This document shows, in pieces, positions 9,166 to 17,322 of a DNA stretch of 64,000 nt (the stretch's first letter is position 1; each line of letters starts with the position of its first letter). The stretch is from contig NZ_LMHY01000003.1 of NCBI RefSeq assembly GCF_001429045.1, positions 85,633-149,632 on the forward strand, in the 5' to 3' direction. Made by a program: the position numbers and the translations under genes. The notes below the pieces were generated by a model. That model saw only the letters and a list, made by a program, of their open reading frames with translations. It had not been told where the DNA came from and ran no database searches. This stretch comes from Pseudomonas sp. Root71. Its GTDB lineage: Bacteria > Pseudomonadota > Gammaproteobacteria > Pseudomonadales > Pseudomonadaceae.

Positions 9166-9179
9166 TTTTTATTGTTGTT
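9166..9179 (-). promoter_or_regulatory. CA motif (Hfq/Crc-type) before porin gene
   Basis: The minus strand reads AACAACAATAAAAA just upstream of AGTGGA and the porin start. It contains two AAnAAnAA matches. Confidence 0.55.
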
Positions 9180-9456
9180 CGTGGGTGCCGGATCCGCACG
9201 GGACTGCCGGCTTCACGACCAGAGAATGGAAACAGCCAAGGGTCGCCGTCAATCGCAGATGACCGATAATCGAACATTAATATTATTATCTATTTTCACA
9301 TAACCATCTGAATGCATTCTTAATAGACTGTTTTTAAACACTTTATTTGTGTTTTTTACAATTTTCAGGACGGTGTTCTTTTTTTAGTTATCTTTGTTAT
9401 CTTAATCACCAGCGGTCAGCGACGGCACCCCAAACACATGGCGGGCTCGACTGCAT
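9180..9456. promoter_or_regulatory. divergent promoter region, porin / MFS carrier
   Basis: AT-rich spacer without a gene. AAACAC-7 bases-GTGTTT (9336-9354) is a perfect dyad, and a GATAAT...ATTATC pair lies around 9266-9289. These could be operators or promoter elements. No regulator can be assigned from sequence alone. Confidence 0.45.
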
Positions 9457-9470
9457 AACAAAAACAACAA
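9457..9470 (+). promoter_or_regulatory. CA motif (Hfq/Crc-type) before MFS gene
   Basis: AACAAAAACAACAA ends two bases before the GAGG ribosome-binding site at 9473 and 12 bases before the ATG. It contains two overlapping AAnAAnAA matches and is well placed to block translation when Hfq/Crc binds. Confidence 0.6.
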
Positions 9471-9482
9471 TGAGGTTCACCC

Positions 9483-10700
9483 ATGGACAGTCCATCGCGT
9501 CGCTCGACGCTGACAATCGCTTTGTGCTTTATCGTTGCGCTGATCGAGGGGTTCGATCTGCAGGCTGCCGGCACCGCTGCCGCGGGATTGCGCCAGAGCT
9601 TTGCCCTGGACCCGAAGATGATGGGCTGGGTGTTCAGCGCCGGGATCATCGGCCTGCTGCCGGGTGCGTTTTTTGGCGGCTGGGTGGCCGATCGTATCGG
9701 CCGCAAGAAAATCCTCGTCGGCGCCGTGCTGCTGTTTGGTGTCTTCTCGCTCTGCACCGCCTATGTCGAGAACTACTCCAGCCTGCTGCTGGTGCGCTTC
9801 ATGACCGGCCTGGGCCTGGGTGCCGCCCTGCCCAACCTGATTGCCTTGTGTGCCGAGGCCGTGAGCGAGCGCCATCGCGGTACCGCCATCAGCGTCATGT
9901 ACTGCGGCGTGCCCTTGGGCGGCGCGCTGGCGGCCGTGGTGGCGATGTTTTCCAGTGAGCACTGGCAAACCACCTTCATCATCGGCGGTCTGACGCCCTT
10001 GCTCGTAGTGCCGCTGATGGCCCTGCTGCTGCCCGAATCCACCGCGTTCCGCCAGCAACACATCACGACCAGCAGCTCACGCTCGTCTACCGCTCAGGCG
10101 CTGTTCGGCGAAGGACGCGCACGCTGCACGCTGGCCTTGTGGTTGAGCTACTTCTTCACCCTGACCGTGATGTACATGCTGCTCAACTGGCTGCCTTCAC
10201 TGTTGCTGGAACAGGGCTTCACCAAGCCCCAGGCAGGCATGGTGCAGATGCTGTTCAACATCGGCGGCGCCATTGGTTCGCTGCTCGGCGGGGTGATGCT
10301 GGACCGCTGCAACGGCCTGAAAGTGGTCCTGTTCGTGTACGCCGGGGTGTTGGCGGCGCTGGCCGGGGTCGGCCTGTCGGTGGGTATCGTGCCAATGGCC
10401 ATCGCCGGGTTTGCCGTCGGGTTGTTCGTCATGGCCGCACAGCTGGTGCTGTATGCATTGGCGCCCCCTTCCTACCCGACATCGGTGCGCGCCACCGGAG
10501 TCGGCGCGGCCGTGGCCATCGGCCGGCTCGGCTCGGTGGCAGGCCCCCTGGCCGCCGGCCAGATCCTCGCCGCCGGTGCCGGCACCACGGGCGTGCTGCT
10601 GGCAACGTCACCAGGGCTGGTGATCGCCGCGCTGTCGATCCTGACCGTGATCGCCCGCAACGGAGCGACCACCGAGTCTCAACCGCAAGCGGCAAACTGA
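9483..10700 (+). CDS. MFS transporter for aromatic acids
   Basis: A 405-residue major facilitator with 12 predicted membrane helices. The AAHS/MhpT-type signatures are clear: EGFDLQAAG in helix 1, the loop 2-3 motif G-G-W-V-A-D-R-I-G-R-K-K near residue 60, and G-L-G-L-G-A-A-L-P-N in helix 4. It probably carries ferulate or a related aromatic acid across the inner membrane by proton symport. It is divergent from the OprD porin, together forming an outer/inner membrane uptake pair for the ferulate module. Start supported by GAGG ten bases upstream; a strong terminator follows. Confidence 0.85.
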   Translation: MDSPSRRSTLTIALCFIVALIEGFDLQAAGTAAAGLRQSFALDPKMMGWVFSAGIIGLLPGAFFGGWVADRIGRKKILVGAVLLFGVFSLCTAYVENYSSLLLVRFMTGLGLGAALPNLIALCAEAVSERHRGTAISVMYCGVPLGGALAAVVAMFSSEHWQTTFIIGGLTPLLVVPLMALLLPESTAFRQQHITTSSSRSSTAQALFGEGRARCTLALWLSYFFTLTVMYMLLNWLPSLLLEQGFTKPQAGMVQMLFNIGGAIGSLLGGVMLDRCNGLKVVLFVYAGVLAALAGVGLSVGIVPMAIAGFAVGLFVMAAQLVLYALAPPSYPTSVRATGVGAAVAIGRLGSVAGPLAAGQILAAGAGTTGVLLATSPGLVIAALSILTVIARNGATTESQPQAAN

Positions 10701-10730
10701 GCTCCGTAACCTGGGTCGCAGAAATGAAAA

Positions 10731-10758
10731 TGCCCGGCAATTGGCCGGGCATTTTTTT
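10731..10758 (+). terminator. intrinsic terminator of MFS gene
   Basis: TGCCCGGC and GCCGGGCA form an 8-bp stem with AATTG loop, followed by seven T residues; an A-run upstream may make it work in both directions. Confidence 0.9.
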
Positions 10759-10795
10759 GACCACCGAATCAGCCTCAATCGATGCGCATCAATGA

Positions 10796-11245
10796 CTAAT
10801 CAGTACAAGGGAGACGGTTAAGCACCTTGCGCAGATAGCTCGCCGATGCGGGGCACAAATGCTTGAATTGAACGGTCTGGGTGATCACCTCAGGTGCCTC
10901 GTCCCTGCCAAGCAGTTCGTACCCATTGGCAGCGAAAAAACCAGCAGCGCCCTGGGTCAGCAGGTGCAACCGGATTACACCTTGAGAGAGCGCCAAGCGT
11001 TCCAGTTCAGACAACACCGCTTTACCCAGCCCCTCCCCACGATGCGTCTCACAAACGACTATCGAGCGCAGCAACAGATCGGAACCCGCACCTTCGAGCC
11101 CTCCATAAGCCACCCATTGCCCATCCACTTCAAACCGGTAAAACTGTCGATCCGGTTCGCTGACATCACTGAAGGGCAGCCCTGCCTGGCTTAATGATTT
11201 GCGCAGATGGTCCATTTCATTCAGCGCTACTTTTCTTGTCTCCAT
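10796..11245 (-). CDS. arsN2: GNAT acetyltransferase, ArsN2-like
   Basis: A 149-residue GNAT protein from the ATG at 11245 (GGGTGG just upstream); the frame extends to 11326 but the added part is unlike the family. It has the acetyl-CoA loop V-V-C-E-T-H-R-G-E-G-L-G and the ArsN2-type tail Q-F-K-H-L-C-P-A-S-A-S-Y-L-R-K with one conserved Cys. ArsN enzymes are linked to arsenic resistance, ArsN1 acetylating phosphinothricin or methylarsenite-type compounds; ArsN2 function is less certain. The arsRBCH operon lies 26 kb away, so this copy is detached. Confidence 0.75.
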   Translation of the reverse strand: METRKVALNEMDHLRKSLSQAGLPFSDVSEPDRQFYRFEVDGQWVAYGGLEGAGSDLLLRSIVVCETHRGEGLGKAVLSELERLALSQGVIRLHLLTQGAAGFFAANGYELLGRDEAPEVITQTVQFKHLCPASASYLRKVLNRLPCTD

Positions 11246-11389
11246 GGTCCACCCTTGTTTGGCTCGCTGACATCCAATGCTAGCAGGCTCAATGAAGTGG
11301 CCAGGCAGCTCAATAGCCGCCCTCACGAAAGACCGCGCGCCGTTACTTCTTCCGAACCCACGAACATCTCAGCAAACGGAGTCACCTAC

Positions 11390-11710
11390 ATGGACGTTAT
11401 CAATCAGTTGCAGCCCGAAGAGTGTGCAGGCATGGAGGATATCCGACGCGAAATCGATGCCCTTGACCAGGTTGTCATCAAGTTGTTGGGCAAGCGCTTT
11501 CACTACGTACTGGCTGCCTCGAAGTACAAGACCTCAGTGACTTCGGTGCGTGCTCCGGAGCGTTTCAAGGCCATGTTGGCGACACGACGCGAGTGGGCCG
11601 AGGCTGAGGGCCTGAGCCCTGATGTAATCGAGAAGATGTACAGTGACCTGGTGAACCACTTCATTGCAGAAGAAATGAAACACTGGGCGGCTCATCAATC
11701 CGACACCTGA
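11390..11710 (+). CDS. pchB: isochorismate pyruvate-lyase / chorismate mutase PchB-like
   Basis: A 106-residue AroQ-fold protein that aligns along its length with P. aeruginosa PchB. The catalytic residues of PchB (Arg14, Arg31, Lys42) correspond to Arg19, Arg36 and Lys47 here, and A-P-E-R-F/V follows as in PchB. PchB turns isochorismate into salicylate and pyruvate. ATG 11390 is preceded by GGAG eight bases upstream; the frame upstream to 11207 overlaps the divergent ArsN2 gene. No pchA, pchD or siderophore genes are nearby, so it may make salicylate with a distant isochorismate synthase, or act as a chorismate mutase. Confidence 0.75.
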   Translation: MDVINQLQPEECAGMEDIRREIDALDQVVIKLLGKRFHYVLAASKYKTSVTSVRAPERFKAMLATRREWAEAEGLSPDVIEKMYSDLVNHFIAEEMKHWAAHQSDT

Positions 11711-11830
11711 CTCTAAAGTCCGGGCTGTTCGCCATGGGTCGGTCGCGAGCCCGGCGACGGCAGAATTGAAGGGGGCAATAGAGCGCTCGAACGAGCGCCC
11801 TGTTCAAACTAACGACGACGCGCTACCTGG

Positions 11831-11890
11831 CGCCGTTATCGGGCACCGTTACCGGGCACCGTTACCGGGCGCCGTTACCGGGCGCCGTAG
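11831..11890. repeat. 13-bp tandem repeats over the 3' end of the binding-protein gene
   Basis: Four adjacent 13-base units (11831, 11844, 11857, 11870) of the type CGCCGTTACCGGG or CACCGTTACCGGG are followed by a partial copy at 11883. A degenerate copy may precede at 11818. The last full unit carries the stop codon of the minus-strand binding-protein gene, so the array looks like repeated duplication of the gene end. Confidence 0.85.
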
Positions 11891-12663
11891 ACGTCAAAGT
11901 CGAAGTACTTGTTGTTGATCCGCGCGTAAGTACCGTTGGCGAGAATGGTTGCCAGGGCTTTGTTCAAGTCTTCGCGCAACGCGACATCCTCCTTGCGCAG
12001 ACCAAGGCCATCACCGACGCCGAAGAAGCCCGGGGCATCCAGAGTGGCACCGGCAAATTCATAGTCCTTACCCGCCGCTGTCTTCAAGAAACCGTAACTG
12101 GCTTGAATGGCACCCTGCAACGAGGCATCAAGTCGCCCCACGACCAGGTCGGCGTATACCTGATCCTGATTTTGATAGGAAAGAACGTCCACGCCTTTGG
12201 CACCCCAAACCGCTTTGGCGTAGTGCTCCTGGGTCGAACCCTGCTCCACACCAATGCGCTTGCCCTTGAGCGATTCGAGGGTCGGCTGTAATCCCGATCC
12301 ACGTTTGGCCACTAACCGTGCCGGAGCATTGGAGACCTTGTCGGTAAACGCAATCTGCTCCAGGCGTTTGGGTGTGATGGTCATCGACGACGCCACCGCA
12401 TCGAACTTGCGCGCCAGCAGTCCCGGGATCATCCCGTCCCAACTGCTTTCCACCCAGACGCATCGGGCTTTCAGTTCGGCGCACAACGCCTCGGCGATGT
12501 CGACCCCAAAGCCGGTCAGCGTGCCATCCTGGTTCTTGTATTCCAGCGGTGGATACGTCGGGTCCACCCCCAATTTCAACACTTTGCCAGACCAGTCGGC
12601 CGCCCCCGCCAGGCTCGAGGCCGTCAGGAACACCAGGGAAACGGCTGCAATCATCTTGTTCAT
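11875..12663 (-). CDS. periplasmic amino-acid binding protein (ABC type)
   Basis: A 262-residue solute-binding protein of family 3. The signal peptide ends near A-G-A-A-D; the mature part has the typical LKLGVDPTYPPLEYKNQDGTLTGFGVDIAEAL opening, SSWDGMIPGL and ASSMTITPKRLEQIAFTDKV. This resembles lysine/arginine/ornithine binders. GAGGAATAAAA precedes the ATG. No permease or ATPase gene lies beside it, so it must share a transporter encoded elsewhere, possibly the aot-like one at 41-45 kb. It follows the M20 amidohydrolase gene (59-bp gap) in the same direction. The stop codon lies inside a tandem repeat. Confidence 0.88.
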   Translation of the reverse strand: MNKMIAAVSLVFLTASSLAGAADWSGKVLKLGVDPTYPPLEYKNQDGTLTGFGVDIAEALCAELKARCVWVESSWDGMIPGLLARKFDAVASSMTITPKRLEQIAFTDKVSNAPARLVAKRGSGLQPTLESLKGKRIGVEQGSTQEHYAKAVWGAKGVDVLSYQNQDQVYADLVVGRLDASLQGAIQASYGFLKTAAGKDYEFAGATLDAPGFFGVGDGLGLRKEDVALREDLNKALATILANGTYARINNKYFDFDVYGAR

Positions 12664-12722
12664 TTTTATTCCTCTTCAGGCCGCAGATTTTTTACCGGCA
12701 CAACGGGCGAAAATGCGCTGTC

Positions 12723-13892
12723 TCAACACAGAAAACGTTCGACCAACTTGACCCAATAGCTGGCGCCCACCGGCAGGCAGTCGTCATTAAAGTCGTAGCC
12801 GGGGTTGTGCAGCAGGCACCCGCCCTCTCCCTCGCCATTGCCGATCACCAGATAGCTGCCGGGGCATTTTTCCAGGACAAAAGCAAAGTCCTCGCTGGCC
12901 GTGAACGGTCGCAAGTCATCGATCAGGTGTTCCTCTCCCAGCCAGTCGCGGGCGACTTCATGGGCAAATGCTGTCTGTTCGGGATCGTTGATCAACACCG
13001 GATGGCAATGCTGGTAATCGATGTCGACCCGGGCGCCAAAACTCTCGGCCTGGCCCTTGACCAATTCAGTGATTCTGACCTCCAGCAAGTGGCGAATCCC
13101 GGGGGTCAGAGCGCGTACGCTCAGGCTCAGGTCGGCGCTGGACGGGATGACATTCGAGGCGCTCCCGGCATGCAGGGAGCCCACCGTGATAATCGCCATC
13201 TCCTGCGGGTTGACGTTGCGCGAGACGATACTTTGCAGGGCCATCACGATCGAGGCAGCGACCACCACCGGGTCGACGGCTTTGTGCGGCACCGCGCCAT
13301 GGCCACCGTTGCCGATGATTTTGATGTTCACCGTGTCGGCGGACGCCATGAATGGTCCGCTGTAAAAACCCAAATGCCCGACGGGATAACCCGGCACGTT
13401 ATGCATGGCGAAGATCGCGTCGCACGGAAACCGTTCGAGCAGCCCGTCCTCCAGCATTTTCCTGGCACCGCCCAGCCCTTCTTCCGCCGGTTGGAAAATC
13501 AGGTGCACGGTGCCTTTGAACGCCCGTGTCCGGGCCAGATACTGACCGGCTGCCAGCAGGACTGCTGTATGACCGTCGTGACCGCAGGCATGCATGGCAC
13601 CGTCGAGCCGGCTGGCATAGGGCAAACCGGTGGTTTCCTGTATCGGCAACGCATCCATGTCAGCGCGCAAGCCAATGGACCGACCCTCGCCATTTTCCAG
13701 GGTGGCAACGACCCCGGTCTTGCCCACCCCGGTGCTGACCTCAAAGCCCCACTGAGTCAAACACGTTGCAACCAGTTCACTGGTGGCGAATTCTTCAAAA
13801 CCCAGTTCAGGGTGCGCGTGAATGCTCTGGCGTATCGCGATCATTTCATCTTGCATCGCGGCAATACCAGGCAGGACCAGGCCGGCATCCAT
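12723..13892 (-). CDS. M20 family amidohydrolase (hippurate hydrolase-like)
   Basis: A 389-residue M20D metallopeptidase. Two-metal site residues appear in the order HPELGFEE, ADMDALPIQE, MHACGHDGHTA, FQPAEEGLGGARKM and the late H of C-L-L-H-N. Such enzymes hydrolyse N-acyl amino acids (hippurate, N-acetyl amino acids, indole-acetyl conjugates). I chose ATG 13892 with GGAGAA upstream; the frame to 14039 runs through the operator and the divergent LysR gene. With the binding protein downstream it suggests use of an N-acylated amino acid. The divergent LysR is the likely regulator. Confidence 0.88.
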   Translation of the reverse strand: MDAGLVLPGIAAMQDEMIAIRQSIHAHPELGFEEFATSELVATCLTQWGFEVSTGVGKTGVVATLENGEGRSIGLRADMDALPIQETTGLPYASRLDGAMHACGHDGHTAVLLAAGQYLARTRAFKGTVHLIFQPAEEGLGGARKMLEDGLLERFPCDAIFAMHNVPGYPVGHLGFYSGPFMASADTVNIKIIGNGGHGAVPHKAVDPVVVAASIVMALQSIVSRNVNPQEMAIITVGSLHAGSASNVIPSSADLSLSVRALTPGIRHLLEVRITELVKGQAESFGARVDIDYQHCHPVLINDPEQTAFAHEVARDWLGEEHLIDDLRPFTASEDFAFVLEKCPGSYLVIGNGEGEGGCLLHNPGYDFNDDCLPVGASYWVKLVERFLC

Positions 13893-13992
13893 GGGTGTTC
13901 TCCTTCGACAGGGGCTGTGCAGCAGCGAATGCGCTGTTGGGGTCGATCTTAGGGAACGGACGCTGGGCTGGGGAGGCGCAGTTTGGTTATGA

Positions 13993-14011
13993 TGACAACC
14001 ATGAGTTGTCA
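13993..14011. promoter_or_regulatory. palindrome before LysR gene, candidate operator
   Basis: TGACAAC-5 bases-GTTGTCA is a perfect 7-bp dyad in the 132-bp divergent region between the M20 gene and the LysR gene. It lies 13 bases before the chosen LysR start, a usual place for autoregulation. Confidence 0.6.
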
Positions 14012-14024
14012 CCAGGGTGAGCAG

Positions 14025-14978
14025 ATGAAACTGCATCAATTGCAGGCGCTGATTGCCAGCGCCGAAACCGGCAGTATCCGCGCGGCCGCTCGTTCGCTGC
14101 AGATTTCCCAGGCCGCTGTGACCAAAGCGTTGCGCGAATTGGAAACCAGCCAGCAGCTACCGCTGTTTACCCGAACCGCCAGCGGTCTGAACTTCACCGA
14201 ATACGGCAAAGTGCTGCTGACTCACGCCCGGCTGGTGATCAAGCAACTGGAGCACGCACAGACCGAGCTTGATCACATGCGTGGCAAGGCTCAAGGCCGG
14301 CTCTGCGTCGGGATCACCCCATGGGTCGCCCTGACCTTCCTGCCCGAAGTCGTGTCGGTGTTTCGCGAACGTATGCCACAAATCAAGCTGGAACTGTTCG
14401 AAAGCCTGATGGCCGTTGCCCAACCGCTGCTGCGCGACGGCAGCATGGACTTCGCGATTGGCCAACTCCATCCCACACAATCGAGTCAGGAGTTCGCCTG
14501 CGAAACCTTGCTCGATTACCAGACCTCGGTGTTGGTCCGCGAAGGTCACGCCCGACAGCATGCGCGATCGATCCACGAGTTACTGGAAGAAAACTGGACC
14601 CTGAACTACGCGCCGGACGGGCACGATGGGCTGATGCAGGAACTGTTCTGGAAACACGGCGCGCAAATTGATGAGAATCGAATCGTGCGTGCTCATTCAC
14701 TGGCCATTTTGCAGATGATGGTCGAGCGGGCCGACATGTGCACCTGGGGGCCGTCCATCGTAAGCACAGCCCCGCCATTTCTGGGGCGTGTGGTATCACT
14801 GGGGCTGACTGAGCAGTTCGAGCCCCGACAGCTGAGCATCGTGACTCGCCGCAATGGCGCACTGAGCAATCCGGCGGTCTGCTTCACCGAATGCCTGTTA
14901 CAGGTCATTCGGCGCCATGCGCGCTCGGCCAAAAAGGAAGACCGCGCGCTGTTTGAAACCTTACGGCTGCGGCTGTGA
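14025..14978 (+). CDS. LysR family regulator
   Basis: A 317-residue LysR-type regulator. The N-terminal helix-turn-helix (LHQLQALIASAETGSIRAAARSLQISQAAVTKALRELE, first 45 residues) and a two-lobe effector domain are clear. I chose ATG 14025 (GGTGAG seven bases upstream) and not the longer frame from 13983, because that start lies in the palindromic operator. Divergent from the M20/binding-protein genes, it probably controls them in response to their substrate. Confidence 0.88.
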   Translation: MKLHQLQALIASAETGSIRAAARSLQISQAAVTKALRELETSQQLPLFTRTASGLNFTEYGKVLLTHARLVIKQLEHAQTELDHMRGKAQGRLCVGITPWVALTFLPEVVSVFRERMPQIKLELFESLMAVAQPLLRDGSMDFAIGQLHPTQSSQEFACETLLDYQTSVLVREGHARQHARSIHELLEENWTLNYAPDGHDGLMQELFWKHGAQIDENRIVRAHSLAILQMMVERADMCTWGPSIVSTAPPFLGRVVSLGLTEQFEPRQLSIVTRRNGALSNPAVCFTECLLQVIRRHARSAKKEDRALFETLRLRL

Positions 14979-15080
14979 GGTGACCCGACAGTTTTATGTC
15001 TGATACGTCAGGACGTCTTTGGGCCGAATCTGGCCGCAGGTACCGGCGACAAGCGTTCTCTTCTGACTGATTCCTGCACG

Positions 15081-15120
15081 TGGCGACAGGCGGCTCTCGG
15101 CCAAAAATGGCCGGTGGTCG
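15081..15120. repeat. dispersed intergenic repeat, divergent copy
   Basis: The stretch containing GACAGGCGGCTCTCGGCCAA resembles other intergenic copies in the window (near 25970, 27740) that carry a GACAGGCAGCAATCGGCCA-like core. The whole 268-bp spacer 14979-15246 has no gene. Confidence 0.35.
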
Positions 15121-15246
15121 TTGCATTACGATTGTCGCCTGCGTTTGGCTAAGCTTAATAAATCAGGGCGAACTGAAACCTTGAGTGATAGCGGCCATCA
15201 ACGGATCTGGATCGGCCTCAAGGCGGCACTCCCAAGGGAGACGACT

Positions 15247-15537
15247 ATGTACGCAGTTATAAGAACCTACCTGGGTACTGGAGCAAAGGAGCTTTTCGGG
15301 CTGTTGGAACAGCGTAATGCCGACGTCGAAGCGACCCTGCGGACAGTACCTGGCCTCGTCAGCTACACACTGTTGAATACGGGTGATGGTGGCACGTCGG
15401 TGACTGTTTGCACGGACAAGGCCGGCAGCGATGCGAGCCTGAAAGTCGCGCGTGAATGGATTCAGAAAAATGCATCGAATATTCACTCGAACCCACCGAT
15501 CGTAACGGAAGGTCCGGTCATTGTGCAGATCAACTAG
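15247..15537 (+). CDS. small conserved protein, dimeric alpha-beta barrel-like
   Basis: A 96-residue cytoplasmic protein from ATG 15247 with GGGAGACG upstream. The pattern beta (MYAVIRTYLG), helix, beta (LVSYTLLNTGDGGTSVTVC), helix (ASLKVAREWIQKNA), beta (GPVIVQIN) suggests the ferredoxin-like fold seen in ABM-type or stress-responsive barrels. No catalytic motif is visible. It precedes another small stress-like gene in the same direction. Function unknown. Confidence 0.7.
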   Translation: MYAVIRTYLGTGAKELFGLLEQRNADVEATLRTVPGLVSYTLLNTGDGGTSVTVCTDKAGSDASLKVAREWIQKNASNIHSNPPIVTEGPVIVQIN

Positions 15538-15674
15538 CGTCCGGTCCGCATGATGGTGAGTGCTATACTTTTTTTCAGATTGCACGAGGTGTGCAACGTT
15601 CCCCCCCACAGTACAGCTACCGACTGCTGCCGGACATCGGAGGTCTACAGCAAACCCGAAACGGGAGGTGTGGC

Positions 15675-16235
15675 ATGAATCGACACTATTACATCAGTGA
15701 CAATCTCAACGATCTTGAAAACGTTGAATATGAACTGGAAGCCAGCGGCATCAATTCCGAACAGATCCATGTACTCAGTGAAAAAGTTGCTGATGTAGAA
15801 GAACATCACCTCCACGAGATCAGTTCGCTAATGGAACAGGATGCTGTTCATTCTGGTGAGATTGGTGCGGTGATCGGCGTGCCACTCGCGGCACTTGTCC
15901 TGGGCGGCGCCTATTGGATGGGCTGGACCGAATCCCCCGCAGGCTGGATGCCCTTTATTTTCCTTGCCATTGTTGTATTGGGCTTCTGCATCTGGGAAGG
16001 CGGCTTTTTTGGGTTCCAGGTGCCGAACACTCACTTCCGCAATTTCAAACAGGCAGTAAAAGAAGGTAAACATATCTTCTTCGTGGATGTTGAACCGAAT
16101 CAGGAATCGGTACTGGACCAGGTAATCAAACAGCATCCGAAGCTGAAGATTGCCGGCACCGGAACTGCAGCCCCCCACTGGACAGTGGCCTGGCAGCACA
16201 AATGGCATCAGTTCAAGCGAGTGATATCGGGTTAG
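15675..16235 (+). CDS. conserved membrane protein with N-terminal soluble domain
   Basis: A 186-residue protein from ATG 15675 with GGGAGGTG upstream. The first 60 residues look like a small alpha-beta domain like those of general stress proteins (helix DLENVEYELEASG followed by IHVLSE). Two hydrophobic helices follow at about residues 65-83 and 92-110, then a charged C-terminal domain. TATACT at 15565, before a T-run, may be its -10 box. Not recognised as a named family member; probably an inner-membrane stress protein. Confidence 0.7.
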   Translation: MNRHYYISDNLNDLENVEYELEASGINSEQIHVLSEKVADVEEHHLHEISSLMEQDAVHSGEIGAVIGVPLAALVLGGAYWMGWTESPAGWMPFIFLAIVVLGFCIWEGGFFGFQVPNTHFRNFKQAVKEGKHIFFVDVEPNQESVLDQVIKQHPKLKIAGTGTAAPHWTVAWQHKWHQFKRVISG

Positions 16236-16265
16236 CCAGGAGACTCAAGGCCATCCGACAGCTGC

Positions 16266-16583
16266 TTACTGGCCAAAGAAAATGACCCGGCTGAGGAAAA
16301 CATAGTCTGCCTCGGTGGCCATCAGCCCGATGAGCACCAGTAAACACAAGGGTGGCACCAGTATGGCGTAGACCATGGCCAGGCGCTCCCATGCCATATG
16401 CATGAAGATGGAGACAATCAATCCTGCCTTCAACAACATGAACGTGATAATCAGGGACCAGCGAAGGTAACCATGGAAGTGGAAATAGTCGACCAGGTAC
16501 GACAGCGTGCTGAGGACGAACAGCAGCCCCCAGATCTTAAGGTACAAACTGATCGGATGTTGCTGACCCTGAGCATGTGCCAT
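16266..16583 (-). CDS. cytochrome c oxidase subunit IV-like protein
   Basis: A 105-residue protein with three membrane helices, typical of prokaryotic COX4-type subunits: L-K-I-W-G-L-L-F-V-L-S-T, then LIITFMLLKAGLIVSIFMHM with the F-M-H-M motif, then a third helix. ATG 16583 has GAGGAG eight bases upstream. It is the last gene of the oxidase cluster, 13 bp after the second subunit III gene. It helps assemble the oxidase rather than carrying cofactors. Confidence 0.85.
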   Translation of the reverse strand: MAHAQGQQHPISLYLKIWGLLFVLSTLSYLVDYFHFHGYLRWSLIITFMLLKAGLIVSIFMHMAWERLAMVYAILVPPLCLLVLIGLMATEADYVFLSRVIFFGQ

Positions 16584-16596
16584 CACCCGTGCTCCT

Positions 16597-17316
16597 CTAC
16601 CATAAATAGAAGAATGCAAAAATAAATACCCACACCAGATCCACGAAGTGCCAGTAAAGCCCGGCTATCTCGACGTTCTGATAATTTCCGGAGCGCTCAT
16701 AATCTCCGCGCCATACTTTCAGCGCCACAATGCTGAGATAGAGAGCGCCGATCGATACATGCAGTCCGTGAAAACCGGTAATCATGAAAAAGCTGGCGCC
16801 AAATTGCGCCGCTCCCATGGGGTTGCCCCAGGGGCGCACCCCTTCTGCGATGAGTTTGCTCCATTCAAATGCCTGCATGCCGACGAAAGTCACCCCCAGG
16901 GCAGCGGTCGCCAGCATCAGGGCCGTGGTTTTCGCGCGGTTACGGCGATAGGCGAAATTGACGGCCATGGCCATGGTACCGCTGCTGCTGATCAGCACAA
17001 AGGTCATGATGGCAATCAGGATGAGCGGAATTTCCTTGCCACCGATCGTCAACGCGAACACCTCACTGGGGTTCGGCCAGGCGCTGGTGATGGTCATGCG
17101 TACCGACATGTAGCCGGTCAGGAAACAGGTGAATATAAACGTGTCGCTGAGCAGGAATATCCACATCATCGCCTTGCCCCAGGGCACCTGCTTGAAGGCC
17201 TCCTTATCCGAGGCCCAGTCGCTGGCGATGCCCTGCCATCCCGGTGCAGGGGGCGAGCCTGGCGGATTGGATAAACTGGTCTCGGCTTGGGCTTGGGCTT
17301 GTGAGTGCAATGCCAT
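16597..17316 (-). CDS. coxP: cytochrome c oxidase subunit III (CoxP-like)
   Basis: A 239-residue heme-copper oxidase subunit III. It keeps the W-I-F-L-L-S-D helix, the GFHGLHVSIG motif and the final YWHFVDLVWVFIFAFFYLW. The N-terminal 45 residues are soluble and Pro/Ala-rich. It is one of two subunit III genes in tandem, as in coxMNOP of Bradyrhizobium, and lies 6 bp after the other. Confidence 0.85.
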   Translation of the reverse strand: MALHSQAQAQAETSLSNPPGSPPAPGWQGIASDWASDKEAFKQVPWGKAMMWIFLLSDTFIFTCFLTGYMSVRMTITSAWPNPSEVFALTIGGKEIPLILIAIMTFVLISSSGTMAMAVNFAYRRNRAKTTALMLATAALGVTFVGMQAFEWSKLIAEGVRPWGNPMGAAQFGASFFMITGFHGLHVSIGALYLSIVALKVWRGDYERSGNYQNVEIAGLYWHFVDLVWVFIFAFFYLW

Positions 17317-17322
17317 GGCTGT

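Noticed and set aside
11831..11890. CRISPR-like array
   Set aside because: Units are 13 bp without spacers and overlap a gene end; no cas genes.
13983..14025. Longer start for the LysR gene
   Set aside because: It runs through a perfect operator dyad and lacks a ribosome site.
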